This document shows positions 1 to 8,987 of a DNA stretch of 64,000 nucleotides, in pieces. The stretch covers positions 1 to 64,000 of the forward strand of contig CAWKIA010000035.1 of the NCBI GenBank assembly GCA_963849635.1, in the 5' to 3' direction. A program made the translations under genes and the position numbers. Source of the stretch: CAVRUD01 sp963849635. Its GTDB lineage: Bacteria; Chloroflexota; Chloroflexia; Thermomicrobiales; UBA6265. Every line of letters starts with the position of its first letter. Positions within the stretch are counted from its first letter, which is position 1. A model generated the notes under the pieces. It had not been told where the DNA came from. It was given only the letters and a program-made list of their open reading frames with translations, and did not search any database.

Positions 1-111
1 GGGTTTGCGGGTTGATGAGAGTTGGAAGACCCGGGAATCAGAATCCTTCTTGCTCACGGCAACCACGCGGTTGACGAGGTCACGGCTCGCTGTGCCCCGG
101 ATGCGTACGCG

Positions 112-573
112 CTAGCGCTCGGCGGCGGCACCCGCATGCGCGAACTCCGGACCGCGGAACGTGTCGAGCGGATCGGCGTGGCGCAGCACGACTTTCCACC
201 CGTCTGCCTCGCGGCGAAGGAGGTGCGTGACGCGGTAGGTGAACACCACTGGCTCCGCCTTCCCGTCGAGCCGCGTAATGTGTCGCTCCAGGTCGACGGT
301 GCAGCCGAGGTCGGCACTGGCCCAGCGCGCGATGTTGTCGCTCGTGCTAGTTCCTCCGCCGCCCGCGTATCCGCCCGCGGTCCGCTCGAAGCGGGCGGAG
401 ACATCCGCCCAGCCTCGGGCATAGGCGCCGTACGCCCCGAGCAGCGTGACATCGTCGCGGGCGGTGAGGAGTTCCTTCCAGACGCTCCAATCGCCGTCAA
501 GCATGTGCGAGTTGGCGTCGCTTACCCGCTCGCAGGCCTGCTCGAACGTCTCTCCCGGAGAACGATCGTCCAT
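112..573 (-). CDS. SnoaL/NTF2-like protein, copy 1
   Basis: A 153-residue protein that I read as a SnoaL/NTF2-like (DUF4440-type) alpha+beta fold. Members are small enzymes or ligand-binding proteins, and the substrate cannot be told here. Supporting features are an aromatic helix near residue 28 (DGDWSVWKELL), YGAYARGW near residue 50 and the C-terminal strand pair THLLRREADGWKVVLRHAD, typical of the family. The start is the ATG at 573 because AGGAGG lies just upstream; a longer frame opening at 711 has no such site. It is 65 nt downstream of a paralogue (639-1070) and probably forms an operon with it under the divergent MarR gene. Confidence 0.8.
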   Translation of the reverse strand: MDDRSPGETFEQACERVSDANSHMLDGDWSVWKELLTARDDVTLLGAYGAYARGWADVSARFERTAGGYAGGGGTSTSDNIARWASADLGCTVDLERHITRLDGKAEPVVFTYRVTHLLRREADGWKVVLRHADPLDTFRGPEFAHAGAAAER

Positions 574-638
574 CGGTGTACCTCCTGTGCGGACAACCTC
601 GTTTAACGCTGGCGGACTGCTTCGACTGCCGACGGACC

Positions 639-1070
639 TCACACCTGCAGGATCGCCTCGGGCGCTGTCTTGATGACGATCGGATCGGCGTGCCGATGGA
701 TCAACTTCCACTGCCCCTCTTCCCGGCGGAAGAGATGGGTCACGCGCAAGAGCAGCGGGTGCGGCTTCTTCCCTTCCATCACGAGCGTTTCTCCGCGCTC
801 CAGCCCAATGGCGTAGCCCAGGTCACCGCTGCTCCCCGCGGCAAGCGGCTCGTACGTCACCTGCCCGCCCGCGAACCGGCCGGCGGCCCACGCGAGCCGT
901 GGTCCGACCGCATCCCAACCCCGCTCGTAGGCTCCCCAACCGCCGAAGATTGTTACGTCTTCGCCGTGGGACCACAGCGTAGAGAACGGCGTCGGATCGC
1001 CCCGGACGAAGTCCGGAAGCGCCGCCGCGAACGTGTCGATCGCCTCCTGGATTCCGTCGCCCCTGGTCAT
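639..1070 (-). CDS. SnoaL/NTF2-like protein, copy 2
   Basis: A 143-residue paralogue of the gene at 112-573, sharing the same layout: WSHGEDVTIFGGWGAYERGW near residues 32-51 and VTHLFRREEGQWKLIHRHAD near the C-terminus. It is a SnoaL-like cone fold of unknown substrate. The ATG at 1070 has a strong AGGAGG about 7 nt upstream; the longer frame to 1151 would run into the operator region. It is the first gene of a two-gene unit transcribed away from the MarR gene, so it is probably the direct target of that regulator. Confidence 0.8.
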   Translation of the reverse strand: MTRGDGIQEAIDTFAAALPDFVRGDPTPFSTLWSHGEDVTIFGGWGAYERGWDAVGPRLAWAAGRFAGGQVTYEPLAAGSSGDLGYAIGLERGETLVMEGKKPHPLLLRVTHLFRREEGQWKLIHRHADPIVIKTAPEAILQV

Positions 1071-1107
1071 CGGGCACCTCCTGGCGGGTGACGAATCGCA
1101 TCGATTA

Positions 1108-1151
1108 GTGGTAAACTGTAATTTACTATATCGTAAAGGGCGATTTACCAC
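1108..1151. promoter_or_regulatory. Twin MarR-type operator
   Basis: Two copies of the palindrome GTAAA-N6-TTTAC lie head to tail at 1111-1126 and 1133-1148. They are 22 bp apart, about two helical turns, so two dimers would bind the same face of the DNA. The outer half-sites extend to GTGGTAAA and TTTACCAC, and the second copy ends 3 nt before the MarR start codon. The position between the divergent SnoaL and MarR genes suggests repression of both, including autoregulation. The binding protein is an inference. Confidence 0.75.
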
Positions 1152-1691
1152 ATGTCAAGCCCGCTCTATCCCGGTCTGACTACGCCGATGATCGGCGCTC
1201 TCCTTCGGATCTCCGCGGAGCGCGCGCACGCGCTGCTCTACGCGCGCCTGCGAGAGGCGGGTTATTGCGACCTACGCCCGGCGCACTTCGCGCTCTTCCA
1301 GTTCCCCGGCCCGCACGGAGTCCGCCCGGTCGAGCTTGCCGCACGGCTCGGGATGGCCAAGCAGGCCCTTACGCCGCTGCTGAACGACCTGGAACGGTTC
1401 GGCTACCTGGAGCGCCGGGCCGCGGCAGACGACGGGCGCGGGCGGGTGCTGTGGTTGACGGAGCACGGGTTGGCCTTCGTGGGCGCGATCAAAGAGATCG
1501 TGACGGGGATCGAGGCGGAGTGGTCGGCGCGGCTGGGGGGGGAGCGGTTCGCGATCGTCAAGGAAGCGTTGCTGGAACTGGCCACCGAGCCGGCATACGC
1601 CGCCCCCCCGCACCCACGTTCAAGCGATCCAGGTCAGGCTCCCAGCGACATGGCTCGCACGGTGGGAAGCGGTGGAGAGGACCGCAGCTAG
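1152..1691 (+). CDS. MarR-family transcriptional regulator
   Basis: A 179-residue winged-helix regulator. The recognition region reads PVELAARLGMAKQALTPLL around residues 58-76, followed by the wing ERRAAADDGRGRVLWLTEHG around 88-107. The N-terminal dimerisation helix (LLRISAERAHALLYARLREA) and the C-terminal helix fit the family, whose members are usually about 140-180 residues long. The start codon abuts the operator, so the mRNA is leaderless or has a very short leader. It is divergent from two SnoaL-like genes that it probably represses in the absence of a small phenolic or lipophilic ligand; that ligand class is only the family habit. Confidence 0.88.
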   Translation: MSSPLYPGLTTPMIGALLRISAERAHALLYARLREAGYCDLRPAHFALFQFPGPHGVRPVELAARLGMAKQALTPLLNDLERFGYLERRAAADDGRGRVLWLTEHGLAFVGAIKEIVTGIEAEWSARLGGERFAIVKEALLELATEPAYAAPPHPRSSDPGQAPSDMARTVGSGGEDRS

Positions 1692-1969
1692 TCGCGTAAG
1701 AGATGCAAGCTACTCCCGCAGAACGGGAGTGGCTGCCGGAGTGGGCGCGGTAGGACTAAAAGAGGACGGTTCTATCTCACCGTTGGCCCGAGAGTCGGTC
1801 ATCGTGAGGGGCCACAACGCGGCGTCCGCTGCCCCCTGACTCACAGTTTCGGGCTGAAGGATGGAAGCCGGCAGGGAACCGTGTCTGGCGTTGAAATAGA
1901 TGTGTTCAACCCCAGGGGTGAGCGTATTCGAGGCGGCAACGATACGCTTGTATGCGCGAGCGTAAAACG

Positions 1970-4371
1970 TCAGATCTCGTCTGAACCGCCGGACGTTCCG
2001 GACGGATCGGAGACGCTCAGGGTGGCCGCGACGGCGGCCACCTCCCGCATCGGTAGCCTCCGGCCGGCCTCCCGCACGGCGGCATACCGCACTTCGCCGA
2101 GCGCGGCCCGCGCACTCGATGCTGCCTGGTCATAGAGGACGCGGGCGCTGGGAAACAGGGCCGACCCGACCTCCTCCAACTGGGCATCGATGGCGCCGAC
2201 CAGCGTCGCGGCCTCTTCCGGTGCTCCGTGGGTAGCCGCCGCCAGGGCGGCCAGACCCGCCAGCGCCTGGAGGATCACCCAGCGCTCGCCAATGCCCGCC
2301 CAGAGGCTCAGCCCTTCTCGGTATGCCGCGAGCGCCTGCCGATCGTTCCCACGTTCGACCGCCACCCGCGCCAGGTTGGCGAGCGCCAGGGCGGCGCCAG
2401 AGTCGTGGCCGACGGCGCGGAACATCTCCAGTGCCTCTTCGGCCCGGCGTGTGCTGAGGTCGAGGTCGCCCTTACGGTGGGCGACCGTGCTCAGTGCCTG
2501 GAGCGCCATGGCCCCGTAGCCCGGGACGCCGATCGCACGTTCGAGGCGCAGGGCCTCGGTCAGCAGTTCCTCCGCACGATCCCAGTTTCCCCGCGTCGAG
2601 CTCCGCCAGCCCGATCATATGCACGGCGAGTGCGGTAAGGTCCGGGTCGCCGATCTCCTGGGCGATCGCCAGCGCCGCCTCGGCCGGCGGCGCGGTGCCG
2701 TCGGGATCGCCCTGGGCAAAGACGATCATACTCAGCCCGGCGAGCGCGCGGCCGCGCCAGTACAGCGGGGCGTCGACGGCGTGTTCCAGAGCCCACTCTA
2801 GCCACCGTCGTCCTTCCCGCAGGTATCCTCGGTGGTGCCAGAACGTGGCCAGGGAAGCGGCCAGCCGCGCCACGCCCGTCGCGTCGCCGGACGCCGCCAT
2901 CCAGTCCAGCGCGGCCAGCAGGTTGGGGTGGTCGGCCTCGGTCAGGCGCAGGCGGTCGTCGAGCAGGCCGCCGAGGTCCAGGCGATTGGGATCGAGACGC
3001 GTGTCTAGGGTGCCGAAGTAGGAGGCATGCGCGGACCGCGCGTCCGCTTCGCCACCGACCGCCGCGAGTTGCTCCAGTCCGTACTCGCGGATCGTCTCCA
3101 GCATCACGATAGCGGGGCACGCCGCCCGGCCCCGGCTCGTGTCGCAGCAGGCTGTGGTCCACCAGCGACGCGACGCCGTCGAGCACGTCGCCGCGATCCA
3201 AACCCGCTCCGCCGGCCACCGCCTCTGCCGCCTCCAGGGAGAACCCACCGACGAAGACGGCTAGGCGGCGGAAAAGCGACCTGCTCCTCGGCGGGTCAGC
3301 AGGTCGTAGCTCCAGGCGATCGCGTTCCGCAGCGTGCGCTGGCGTTCTGGCGCGTCGCGCCGGCCACCGGTCAAGAGCGGCAGCCGCCGCGCCAGCAGAG
3401 GCAGCAGGACTGACGGCGCGACGACGGCGCTCCGGGCGGCCGCCAACTCGATCGCCAGCGGCAGGCCGTCCAGCCGGTGGCAGATGGCCGCCACGGCGCC
3501 GGCGTTCTCGCCAGACAGGGCAAAGACCGGAGTCGGCCGCCCGCGCCCGATCGACGAACAGGCGGACCGCGGCGACCTCGGCCAACCGTTCCAGGACCGG
3601 TAGGCGCTCCGGGTCGGGCACCGCCAGGGGCGGCACGGGAAAGACGTGCTCGCCGTCCAGGCGCAACGAGGCCCGACTGGTGGCCAGCACGGCCAGGCGG
3701 GGGCACCGTCGGAGCAGGTCCGTCACCCGCGGCGCCGCGTCGAGCAGGTGTTCGAGGTTGTCGAGGACCAGCAACAGATGGCGGTCGCGCAGGGCGTCTT
3801 GCAGGCGCTCGTCGACCGGCGCCCGGCCACCAGCCTCGCCCACCCCCAGGGCGTGGGCGATCGTGAGCGCGACGAGGGCCGGGTCGCGGACGGAGGCGAC
3901 CGTCACGAACGCGGCGCCGTGGGCGAACTCCCCGCCCAATTGGGAGGCGATCTGAAGAGCGAGCCGGGTCTTGCCCACCCCGCCGGGTCCCGTCAATGTC
4001 ACCAGCCGGGCGTCGGCCCGGCGGAGCATTGCGGCGATCGCCGCCACCTCGCCCTCGCGGCCGATCAGCGGGGAGAGCGGCACCGGCAGCGGACGTGGGC
4101 CTCCGGTTGCGTCAGCGGGGGCCCTGCGCCGGGGCACGGAGGCCGCCAGGGCGGCGCGGTCGTCCGTGGTCAACCCCAGCGCTTCGGACAGGGCGCGGAC
4201 CGTCGCCGGGTAGGGGTGGCGGTGCCCGCCCCGCTCCAGCTCTCCAACCGCGTTGGGCGAGATTCCGGCGCGCTCCGCCAGGTCCTCCTGGGTCAGTCCG
4301 GCCGCCTCGCGGGCGGCCCGCAGCCGCGCCCCGAACGGCGCCTCCGGCGCGTGCCGCGCTGGTCGGTCCAT
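1970..4371 (-). pseudogene. XRE/NB-ARC/TPR STAND regulator, interrupted
   Basis: A regulator of about 800 residues whose reading frame is broken at least five times. The N-terminus is an XRE-type helix-turn-helix (LTQEDLAERAGISPNAVGEL, residues about 26-45). An NB-ARC ATPase follows, with Walker A GPGGVGKTR, Walker B LLLVLDNLEHL and DGLPLAIELAAARS, then winged-helix and TPR-like helical repeats to the C-terminus. Four breaks disappear if one base is removed, near 3525, 3279, 3108 and 2587; a further shift lies near 3293. The protein then reads smoothly, which favours sequence error over decay. No LuxR domain is present at the end. It is divergent from the exported-protein cluster starting at 4578. 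Confidence 0.8.
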
Positions 4372-4442
4372 CGCTCTTCCTCGTGGAGCCTCTGTTGGTC
4401 AGGACGCGCATCCTAGCACATCCCGCCGTGCCGCCGGACCCG

Positions 4443-4478
4443 AGTGGGTGGGCAAGTGGGTGGGCAAGTGGGTGGGAG
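4443..4478 (+). repeat. G-rich 12-bp tandem repeat
   Basis: Three copies of a 12-bp unit (AGTGGGTGGGCA) place six GGG runs within 31 bases, between the divergent STAND gene (start 4371) and the gene at 4578. The spacing of the runs would allow an intramolecular G-quadruplex. It sits in the shared promoter region. Confidence 0.7.
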
Positions 4479-4577
4479 GACGTGGTGGCGCGCGGCGGGG
4501 TCGGAGCGCATCGTGGGGTGCGTGGCCGGCGACCGTCATCGCGTTGGTTGGGTCGAGCGGAAAGGAGGATGCCCCCG

Positions 4578-5024
4578 ATGCGCGAACTCGTCTACGCCAT
4601 GCGCTTCGCCGGGCGTGTGGTGCCGGTCGGCACCGCTGGCGGTGTCCTGGAGCTGGCGGCGACCGCCCCCAGCTGCACCCTCACCGCGACGGTCGGCCCC
4701 AACGGTCTCGCGGGCGCGCTCCTTCCCGCCGACGGCGGCGAGGCGGAGTTCGCGTCCGAGCTGACGCTCACCGGCGCGACGAGCTTCCAGGCGGTCGGCA
4801 CGATCGCCTTCGGCGGAGTCCACCGCCTGCGCATCGGCACCGTTGGCAGCGGCTACCTCGAAGCCAGCGCCGATCCGGGGCGCCGGCACGGGGCGGTCGT
4901 GTGGCGGGTCACGGGTGGGGAAGGGCAGTTCGCCGGGGCCAGCGGCCTGATCGTCTCCAACGTCGTCCTCGGCGAGGACGGCGCGGTTGTCGACCACCAC
5001 CTGGGCGTCCTGCACCTGCCATGA
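4578..5024 (+). CDS. Hypothetical beta-barrel-like protein
   Basis: A 148-residue protein without signal peptide or membrane segment. It is rich in beta-prone stretches and ends in a Gly-rich segment, GGEGQFAGASGLIVSN, reminiscent of the allene-oxide-cyclase/dirigent-like barrel (DUF3224-type) proteins; that assignment is tentative. AAAGGAGG at 4561-4568 fixes the start at 4578 rather than the ATG at 4569, which would be too close. A truncated copy of its N-terminus occurs at 5810. It is the first gene of the 4.5-9.7 kb cluster. Confidence 0.6.
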   Translation: MRELVYAMRFAGRVVPVGTAGGVLELAATAPSCTLTATVGPNGLAGALLPADGGEAEFASELTLTGATSFQAVGTIAFGGVHRLRIGTVGSGYLEASADPGRRHGAVVWRVTGGEGQFAGASGLIVSNVVLGEDGAVVDHHLGVLHLP

Positions 5025-5189
5025 GCCGCCGGGCACCACGCCCGCGGCACGGAGCAAACGACGGGAAGGAGGACGAGCCCGGCAGGAACGGCGGCCGCCG
5101 GTGGGGCGGCCGGGGGTGCATCGCGCACGTAGTCCACGACCCGACCGGCCGCGACGGCGCGGTCTCCACACGAACAGAGGGAGCCACCC

Positions 5190-5747
5190 ATGACGCACCA
5201 CCAAACACCCGGACCTGTCTCCCGCCGCGCCGCCCTCGCCGGCCTCGGCGCCGGCGGCCTCGGCCTGGCGCTGACCGCCGCCACCCGCCCCGCGGCCGCT
5301 CAGGACACCACACCCGCCGACGCGGCCGGGAGCCCGCTCGTCGGGATGTGGCAGTGGAACAGCTTCCCCGAGAGTCCGGAACCGGCCAACTTTGCGATCT
5401 TCCACGCCGACGGCACCTACGCCGAGTGGCAGCCGGTGGCCGGGGAGGCAATCGGGATCTGGCGGATGACCGGGGAGCGCACCTTCGACCTCCTCTTCAT
5501 CTTCCCCGATACCGACCCGTCGCTCGAGGGGTTCGCGCCCGGGACGGCGACCTTCACGATCACAGGCGAACTCGACGAGACCGGCAACGCCCTGACTGCG
5601 ACGGGCACCATCGGCGTGCGGGACCCGGGCGGGGTGCACCTCGTCGACGTGCCCTGGACCCGCCCGGCCACCCGCGTGACGTTCGAGACGAACCCGTCGA
5701 CGGGTAGCATCCCGGCGACGCCCGTGGCCGCGACCCCGAGCGCGTAA
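5190..5747 (+). CDS. Tat-exported lipocalin-like protein A
   Basis: A 185-residue exported protein. Residues 1-38 are a Tat signal: SRRAALAGLGAGGLGLAL, then a cleavage-like ATRPAAAQ. The mature part starts with GSPLVGMWQWNSFP and is rich in beta strands with repeated Gly-Thr turns. This PLVGxW opening recurs in the genes at 6754 and 9114, so the three are paralogues. I would place them with lipocalin-like secreted domains, but ligand and role are unknown. The C-terminal tail is low-complexity Ala/Thr/Pro (IPATPVAATPSA), a feature shared with its neighbours. Confidence 0.75.
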   Translation: MTHHQTPGPVSRRAALAGLGAGGLGLALTAATRPAAAQDTTPADAAGSPLVGMWQWNSFPESPEPANFAIFHADGTYAEWQPVAGEAIGIWRMTGERTFDLLFIFPDTDPSLEGFAPGTATFTITGELDETGNALTATGTIGVRDPGGVHLVDVPWTRPATRVTFETNPSTGSIPATPVAATPSA

Positions 5748-5809
5748 CGACCGACGCGACCGACCACAACGATGGGCACCGGCCCGCTCGGAAGGGGGGA
5801 CGTCGCGCG

Positions 5810-5920
5810 ATGCGCCAGCTCGTCTATGCGCTTCGCTTCACCGGACGGGCGACCCCGGCCAGCCCCAACGGGAGCGTCCTGACGGTGGCGGCGACCGCTG
5901 AGGGGGTACTCGTGACCACG
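5810..5920 (+). pseudogene. Truncated copy of the 4578 gene
   Basis: The first about 37 codons (MRQLVYALRFTGRATP and onward) match the start of the protein at 4578 (MRELVYAMRFAGRVVP). After VTTSRILG the similarity ends, and the frame runs into the duplicated leader segment described at 5963. A good ribosome binding site (GGAAGGGGGG) remains upstream, so a short or chimeric peptide could still be made. Confidence 0.55.
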
Positions 5921-5962
5921 TCCCGAATCCTTGGTCTCGTTTCTCGCCGGACCGTGCGAACC

Positions 5963-6144
5963 GGCCTCGGCGCCGACGTGGTCCCGATTCGGAAAGGGAG
6001 CCTCGCAATGTCTAACAGTTCGTCAACCCGGCCCAACTCGACCGCGACGGAGCGGACGGTGGGTCAACACGAAGGAGCTCACCATCCCATGCGTTCGTCC
6101 AGTACGGCCCCAGTCGTCTCGCGCCGCAACGCCCTCGCCGGCCC
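5963..6144 (+). repeat. Duplicated leader segment, copy 1 (truncated)
   Basis: About 180 bp that closely match 8988-9166, the upstream and leader region of the Tat protein at 9114. It contains the same short frame (MSNSSSTRPNSTATERTVGQ), the same site GAAGGAG and the leader start MRSSSTAPVVSRRNALAG. Here the leader breaks off after NALAGP instead of continuing into a mature domain, so this is a decapitated copy. Confidence 0.75.
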
Positions 6145-6208
6145 AGTGCGGGGCACTCTCGACGGACGGATGCCCGTTCGTGAACGCACAGAGCGAAGGA
6201 GCACACCG

Positions 6209-6547
6209 ATGCACAAAGTGGTCATCGTCGTCGCGCTCGCGTTGGGCCTGGCCGGCCTCGGCCACCTCGACGCCCGCGCTGAAGGCAACGGAGCCACGGT
6301 GATCTTTACGCCCGGCGAGGAGTCCTGCTTCCTGGAGACGTCGCCGGGCGTCTGGGACTGGTTCACCTGCGACAACATCGACGTCTACACCCCGAACGGC
6401 AAAATCCGCACCACCGCCCACGGGGACTACGCACCGCCGGCCGACGGCACCGCCGACGTCAACCAGGATTTCCCGGAGGGGTTCCCGGTCTGCGACGCGA
6501 CCGTCGCCGCCAGCGGGAAGACACGTTGGACCTGCCACCTCGACTAA
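6209..6547 (+). CDS. Small secreted protein, unknown function
   Basis: A 112-residue protein with a Sec-type signal: MHKVVIVVALALGLAGLGHL, then DARAEG as a possible cleavage site. The mature part is about 88 residues with four cysteines (SCFLE, FTCDN, PVCDA, WTCHLD), suggesting two disulphides. GAAGGA at 6195-6200 precedes the ATG at 6209. The frame is open further upstream to 5810, but that part consists of unrelated leader remnants. I do not recognise the family. Confidence 0.65.
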   Translation: MHKVVIVVALALGLAGLGHLDARAEGNGATVIFTPGEESCFLETSPGVWDWFTCDNIDVYTPNGKIRTTAHGDYAPPADGTADVNQDFPEGFPVCDATVAASGKTRWTCHLD

Positions 6548-6569
6548 GGCCGCCCGTTCGTCCCGAGAG

Positions 6570-6598
6570 CCCACGGTCGCGGCCGCCGCGACCGTGGG
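6570..6598 (+). terminator. Stem-loop terminator
   Basis: A perfect 13-bp stem (CCCACGGTCGCGG and its complement) with a 3-nt loop, starting 22 nt after the stop codon at 6547. No U-tract follows, which is common in high-GC genomes. Confidence 0.65.
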
Positions 6599-6753
6599 CG
6601 GGCGGAGCGGTGCTGCCTGGGATTCCGGCGATGACGCCGGCGACCCCCAACGCCCGACACTCCGACGTCGTAACGATCGATATGACCAATCACGAGGACG
6701 CCGCCTACGGCGCACGTCTTCATACCGACCTACGAGGTCAACGGAGTTGTTCC

Positions 6754-7314
6754 ATGACGACGTCCACGAAAACTGAAACGATCTCCCGCCGCGCCGCCCT
6801 CGCCGGCCTCGGCGCCAGCGGGCTCGGCGTCGCCCTCGCCGCCACGACCCGTCCCGCCGCCGCCCAGGAGGCCACGCCCTTCCCCATGGCCGGCCATCCG
6901 CTCGTCGGCGCCTGGGTCGTCGACCGGAACCCCGCCGACCCGACCGAGATCCCGACCTACAACGTCATCACCGCCGACGGCGGGGTCATTGATCCGACGG
7001 TCGGCGGGGCCGGGGTCTGGGAGGCCACCGGCCCGGACACGGCCAACTTCACCCTGACCGGCACCATCGCGGAGTTGGGCGGCTACTTCCTCGTCCGCGG
7101 GTCCCTCGTGGTCGACGCGGGGGGCGGGACCGCGACCGCCTCCTACTCCTCCACGATCCTCGCCGCCGACGGGACGACGATGGACGAGCTCACGCTGGCG
7201 CAGGGCACGGCCCACTACGTCCGGATCCGGATCGAGCCGCAGGACGCCGTGGGGCAGCCGCTGGCCGGATTCCCGGTGTGGACACCGCCGCCGCCCGCCA
7301 CCCCGACGGCATAA
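6754..7314 (+). CDS. Tat-exported lipocalin-like protein B
   Basis: A 186-residue exported protein with leader MTTSTKTETISRRAALAGLG and a cleavage-like TTRPAAAQ. The mature region starts GHPLVGAWVVDRNP and is a run of beta-prone segments (NFTLTGTI, FLVRGSLVV, TATASYSSTI), homologous in layout to the proteins at 5190 and 9114. It ends in a Pro-rich tail, WTPPPPATPTA. I chose the ATG at 6754 because the Tat leader starts there; the longer frame from 6526 runs through the terminator hairpin. Function unknown. Confidence 0.75.
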   Translation: MTTSTKTETISRRAALAGLGASGLGVALAATTRPAAAQEATPFPMAGHPLVGAWVVDRNPADPTEIPTYNVITADGGVIDPTVGGAGVWEATGPDTANFTLTGTIAELGGYFLVRGSLVVDAGGGTATASYSSTILAADGTTMDELTLAQGTAHYVRIRIEPQDAVGQPLAGFPVWTPPPPATPTA

Positions 7315-7340
7315 CGCTCGACACGGGAGATCGTGATGAC

Positions 7341-7364
7341 GGGCCGGGGAACCCTCCCCGGCCC
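7341..7364 (+). terminator. Stem-loop, identical to that at 9758
   Basis: A 10-bp stem GGGCCGGGGA paired with TCCCCGGCCC over a 4-nt loop, 27 nt after the stop at 7314. The same 24 bases recur exactly at 9758-9781, after the paralogous gene, so terminator and gene were probably duplicated together. Confidence 0.65.
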
Positions 7365-7380
7365 ACAGGAGATACCGACC

Positions 7381-8307
7381 ATGCGACGATGCCCTCCATG
7401 CGCACCGCCCAGCCTCAGCCGTCGGACCGTCCTCCAACGCGCGACTCTGGCCGCAACCGTCCTGGGCATCGGCGGCCACCTGCGCCACGCCGCTGCCCAG
7501 GACGCCACCCTCGAAGCCGCGATCTTGACCGAACCCAACATCTCTTACGGGGAGGTCGATGGGCAGGAGCTCTTGCTCGACATCTACCGTCCGAGTGACG
7601 GGGATGCCGCGGCCCCGGCGGTGCTTCTCTTCCACCCAGGCGGGATGACTGACGGCGACCGGACCTGGATGGATGACGCGGCGCGGGGACTGGCCACGGC
7701 CGGCTACGTCGCCTTCACGATCGGCTACCGGCTCTTCGGCGGCGGTACCCGCAACTCCTGGCCGACCCAGCTCGACGACGCCCAGCGGGCGGTGCGCTGG
7801 GTCCGCACCAACGCTGAAACCTACGGGGTGAATCCTGAGCGGCTGGCCGCCTATGGCCATTCCTCCGGTGCCCAACTCGCCGCCTTTCTCGGCACCCGGG
7901 ACACTCGGGACGATACCGACCCCACCCTGGCTGGTGTCTCGAGCCGGGTGGCGTGCGTGGTCGACCTGGCGGGGACGATGGATCTGACCATCCCGCTGAG
8001 TGACCCCGGACTCCAGGCGAGTTGGGATGCGCTTCTTGGCGGGACGCCAGACCAGGCCAGCTACCGGGACTTCTCCCCGATCGCCTTCGTTGATGAGCAG
8101 ACGCCACCATTCCTGATCTTGCAGGGCGGCATGGATGCGCCGTCGCAGATCGCAAATTCCCGGAGGATGGAGGAGGTGCTGCGCGAGACGGGGGTGGAGG
8201 TCGTCTATGGCGAATTCCCCAGCTACGACCACTTCGTCTGGGACTGGGCGCACGCCGGCCCGTGGGCGCTTCCATTCCTCGACCAGCACCTGCGCCCAGA
8301 GGCGTAG
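7381..8307 (+). CDS. Tat-exported alpha/beta hydrolase (esterase)
   Basis: A 308-residue serine hydrolase of the esterase/lipase (BD-FAE/HSL-like) type. The leader has SRRTVLQRATLAATVLGIGG and AAAQ before the mature start. The oxyanion region is LLFHPGGM, the nucleophile elbow is GHSSG near residue 160, and the likely acid and base are in GGMDAPS and SYDHFVWDW near the end. It should act outside the membrane on carboxyl esters. AGGAGA at 7367-7372 sets the start at 7381 rather than the ATG at 7333. It sits in the exported-protein cluster. Confidence 0.85.
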   Translation: MRRCPPCAPPSLSRRTVLQRATLAATVLGIGGHLRHAAAQDATLEAAILTEPNISYGEVDGQELLLDIYRPSDGDAAAPAVLLFHPGGMTDGDRTWMDDAARGLATAGYVAFTIGYRLFGGGTRNSWPTQLDDAQRAVRWVRTNAETYGVNPERLAAYGHSSGAQLAAFLGTRDTRDDTDPTLAGVSSRVACVVDLAGTMDLTIPLSDPGLQASWDALLGGTPDQASYRDFSPIAFVDEQTPPFLILQGGMDAPSQIANSRRMEEVLRETGVEVVYGEFPSYDHFVWDWAHAGPWALPFLDQHLRPEA

Positions 8308-8377
8308 GCACGCGGGCAACGCGCGACGCCCGTTTCCCGTCCCTGGCCCCGCGTGGGCCGACAAAAGGAGATTCCCC

Positions 8378-8881
8378 ATGATGTCATCCGATACCAAGAC
8401 CCCCGTCTCCCGCCGGACCGCCCTCGCCGGCCTGGGGGTCGGCGGGCTCGGCCTCGCCCTCGCCGCCGTGCGCCCGGCCGCCGCCCAGGTGGCCACACCC
8501 GCGCCCTGCGCTGCCACCGAGGCGAACATACAGCTGGTCGAGCGCCTCTTCGCCGCCGTCGGTGCCGGCGACCCGAGCGCGATCGACGAGCTCGTGTCCC
8601 CCGACTACGTGCAGCACCAGCCCGGCGTGCCGCCGGGGCGCGAGGGGCTCAAGCAACTCGTCGCGTCCATAGGCGCGGCGGGCGGTCCGCCCCTCCAGGT
8701 CCTGCACACGATCGCCGAGGGCGACCTGGTCGTGATCCACGCAGTCGTCCCCGGCGCCGACCCGACCGGCGCCCCGGCCGTCGAGCTCATGGACCTGTTC
8801 CGGGTCGCTGACGGCCGGGTGGCCGAGCACTGGGGGACGGCGAACGTGGCGGCGGCCTCGACGGCGACGCCGGAGGGGTAA
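8378..8881 (+). CDS. Tat-exported SnoaL-like protein
   Basis: A 167-residue exported protein: leader TPVSRRTALAGLGVGGLGLA then VRPAAAQ, followed by a SnoaL/ester-cyclase-like domain. The domain shows NIQLVERLFAAVGAGDPSAI, SPDYVQHQPGVPPGREGLK and the closing strand FRVADGRVAEHWGT. These are the usual features of the SnoaL polyketide-cyclase-like family, in which an Asp/His pair can act as acid-base. Substrate unknown. AAAAGGAG at 8363-8370 supports the start. Its leader is nearly the same as those of the lipocalin-like neighbours although the mature domain is unrelated. Confidence 0.85.
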   Translation: MMSSDTKTPVSRRTALAGLGVGGLGLALAAVRPAAAQVATPAPCAATEANIQLVERLFAAVGAGDPSAIDELVSPDYVQHQPGVPPGREGLKQLVASIGAAGGPPLQVLHTIAEGDLVVIHAVVPGADPTGAPAVELMDLFRVADGRVAEHWGTANVAAASTATPEG

Positions 8882-8987
8882 CCGCCGCCCGGAGCGATCG
8901 GCGATCGATCTGGTATGGAGTCGCGAACTTAGGAGAGTAGCGGATAACGCCGAGGATGGTCAGGCCCCTGACGAGAACGATTTGCCC

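Noticed and set aside
4536..5639. A 367-codon minus-strand frame
   Set aside because: It lies opposite the genes at 4578 and 5190, has no ribosome binding site and reads as low-complexity Arg/Gly sequence.
6730..8529. A 599-codon minus-strand frame
   Set aside because: It is antisense to three well-supported plus-strand genes (6754, 7381, 8378) with leaders and ribosome binding sites; its own sequence shows no family pattern and is a by-product of high GC.
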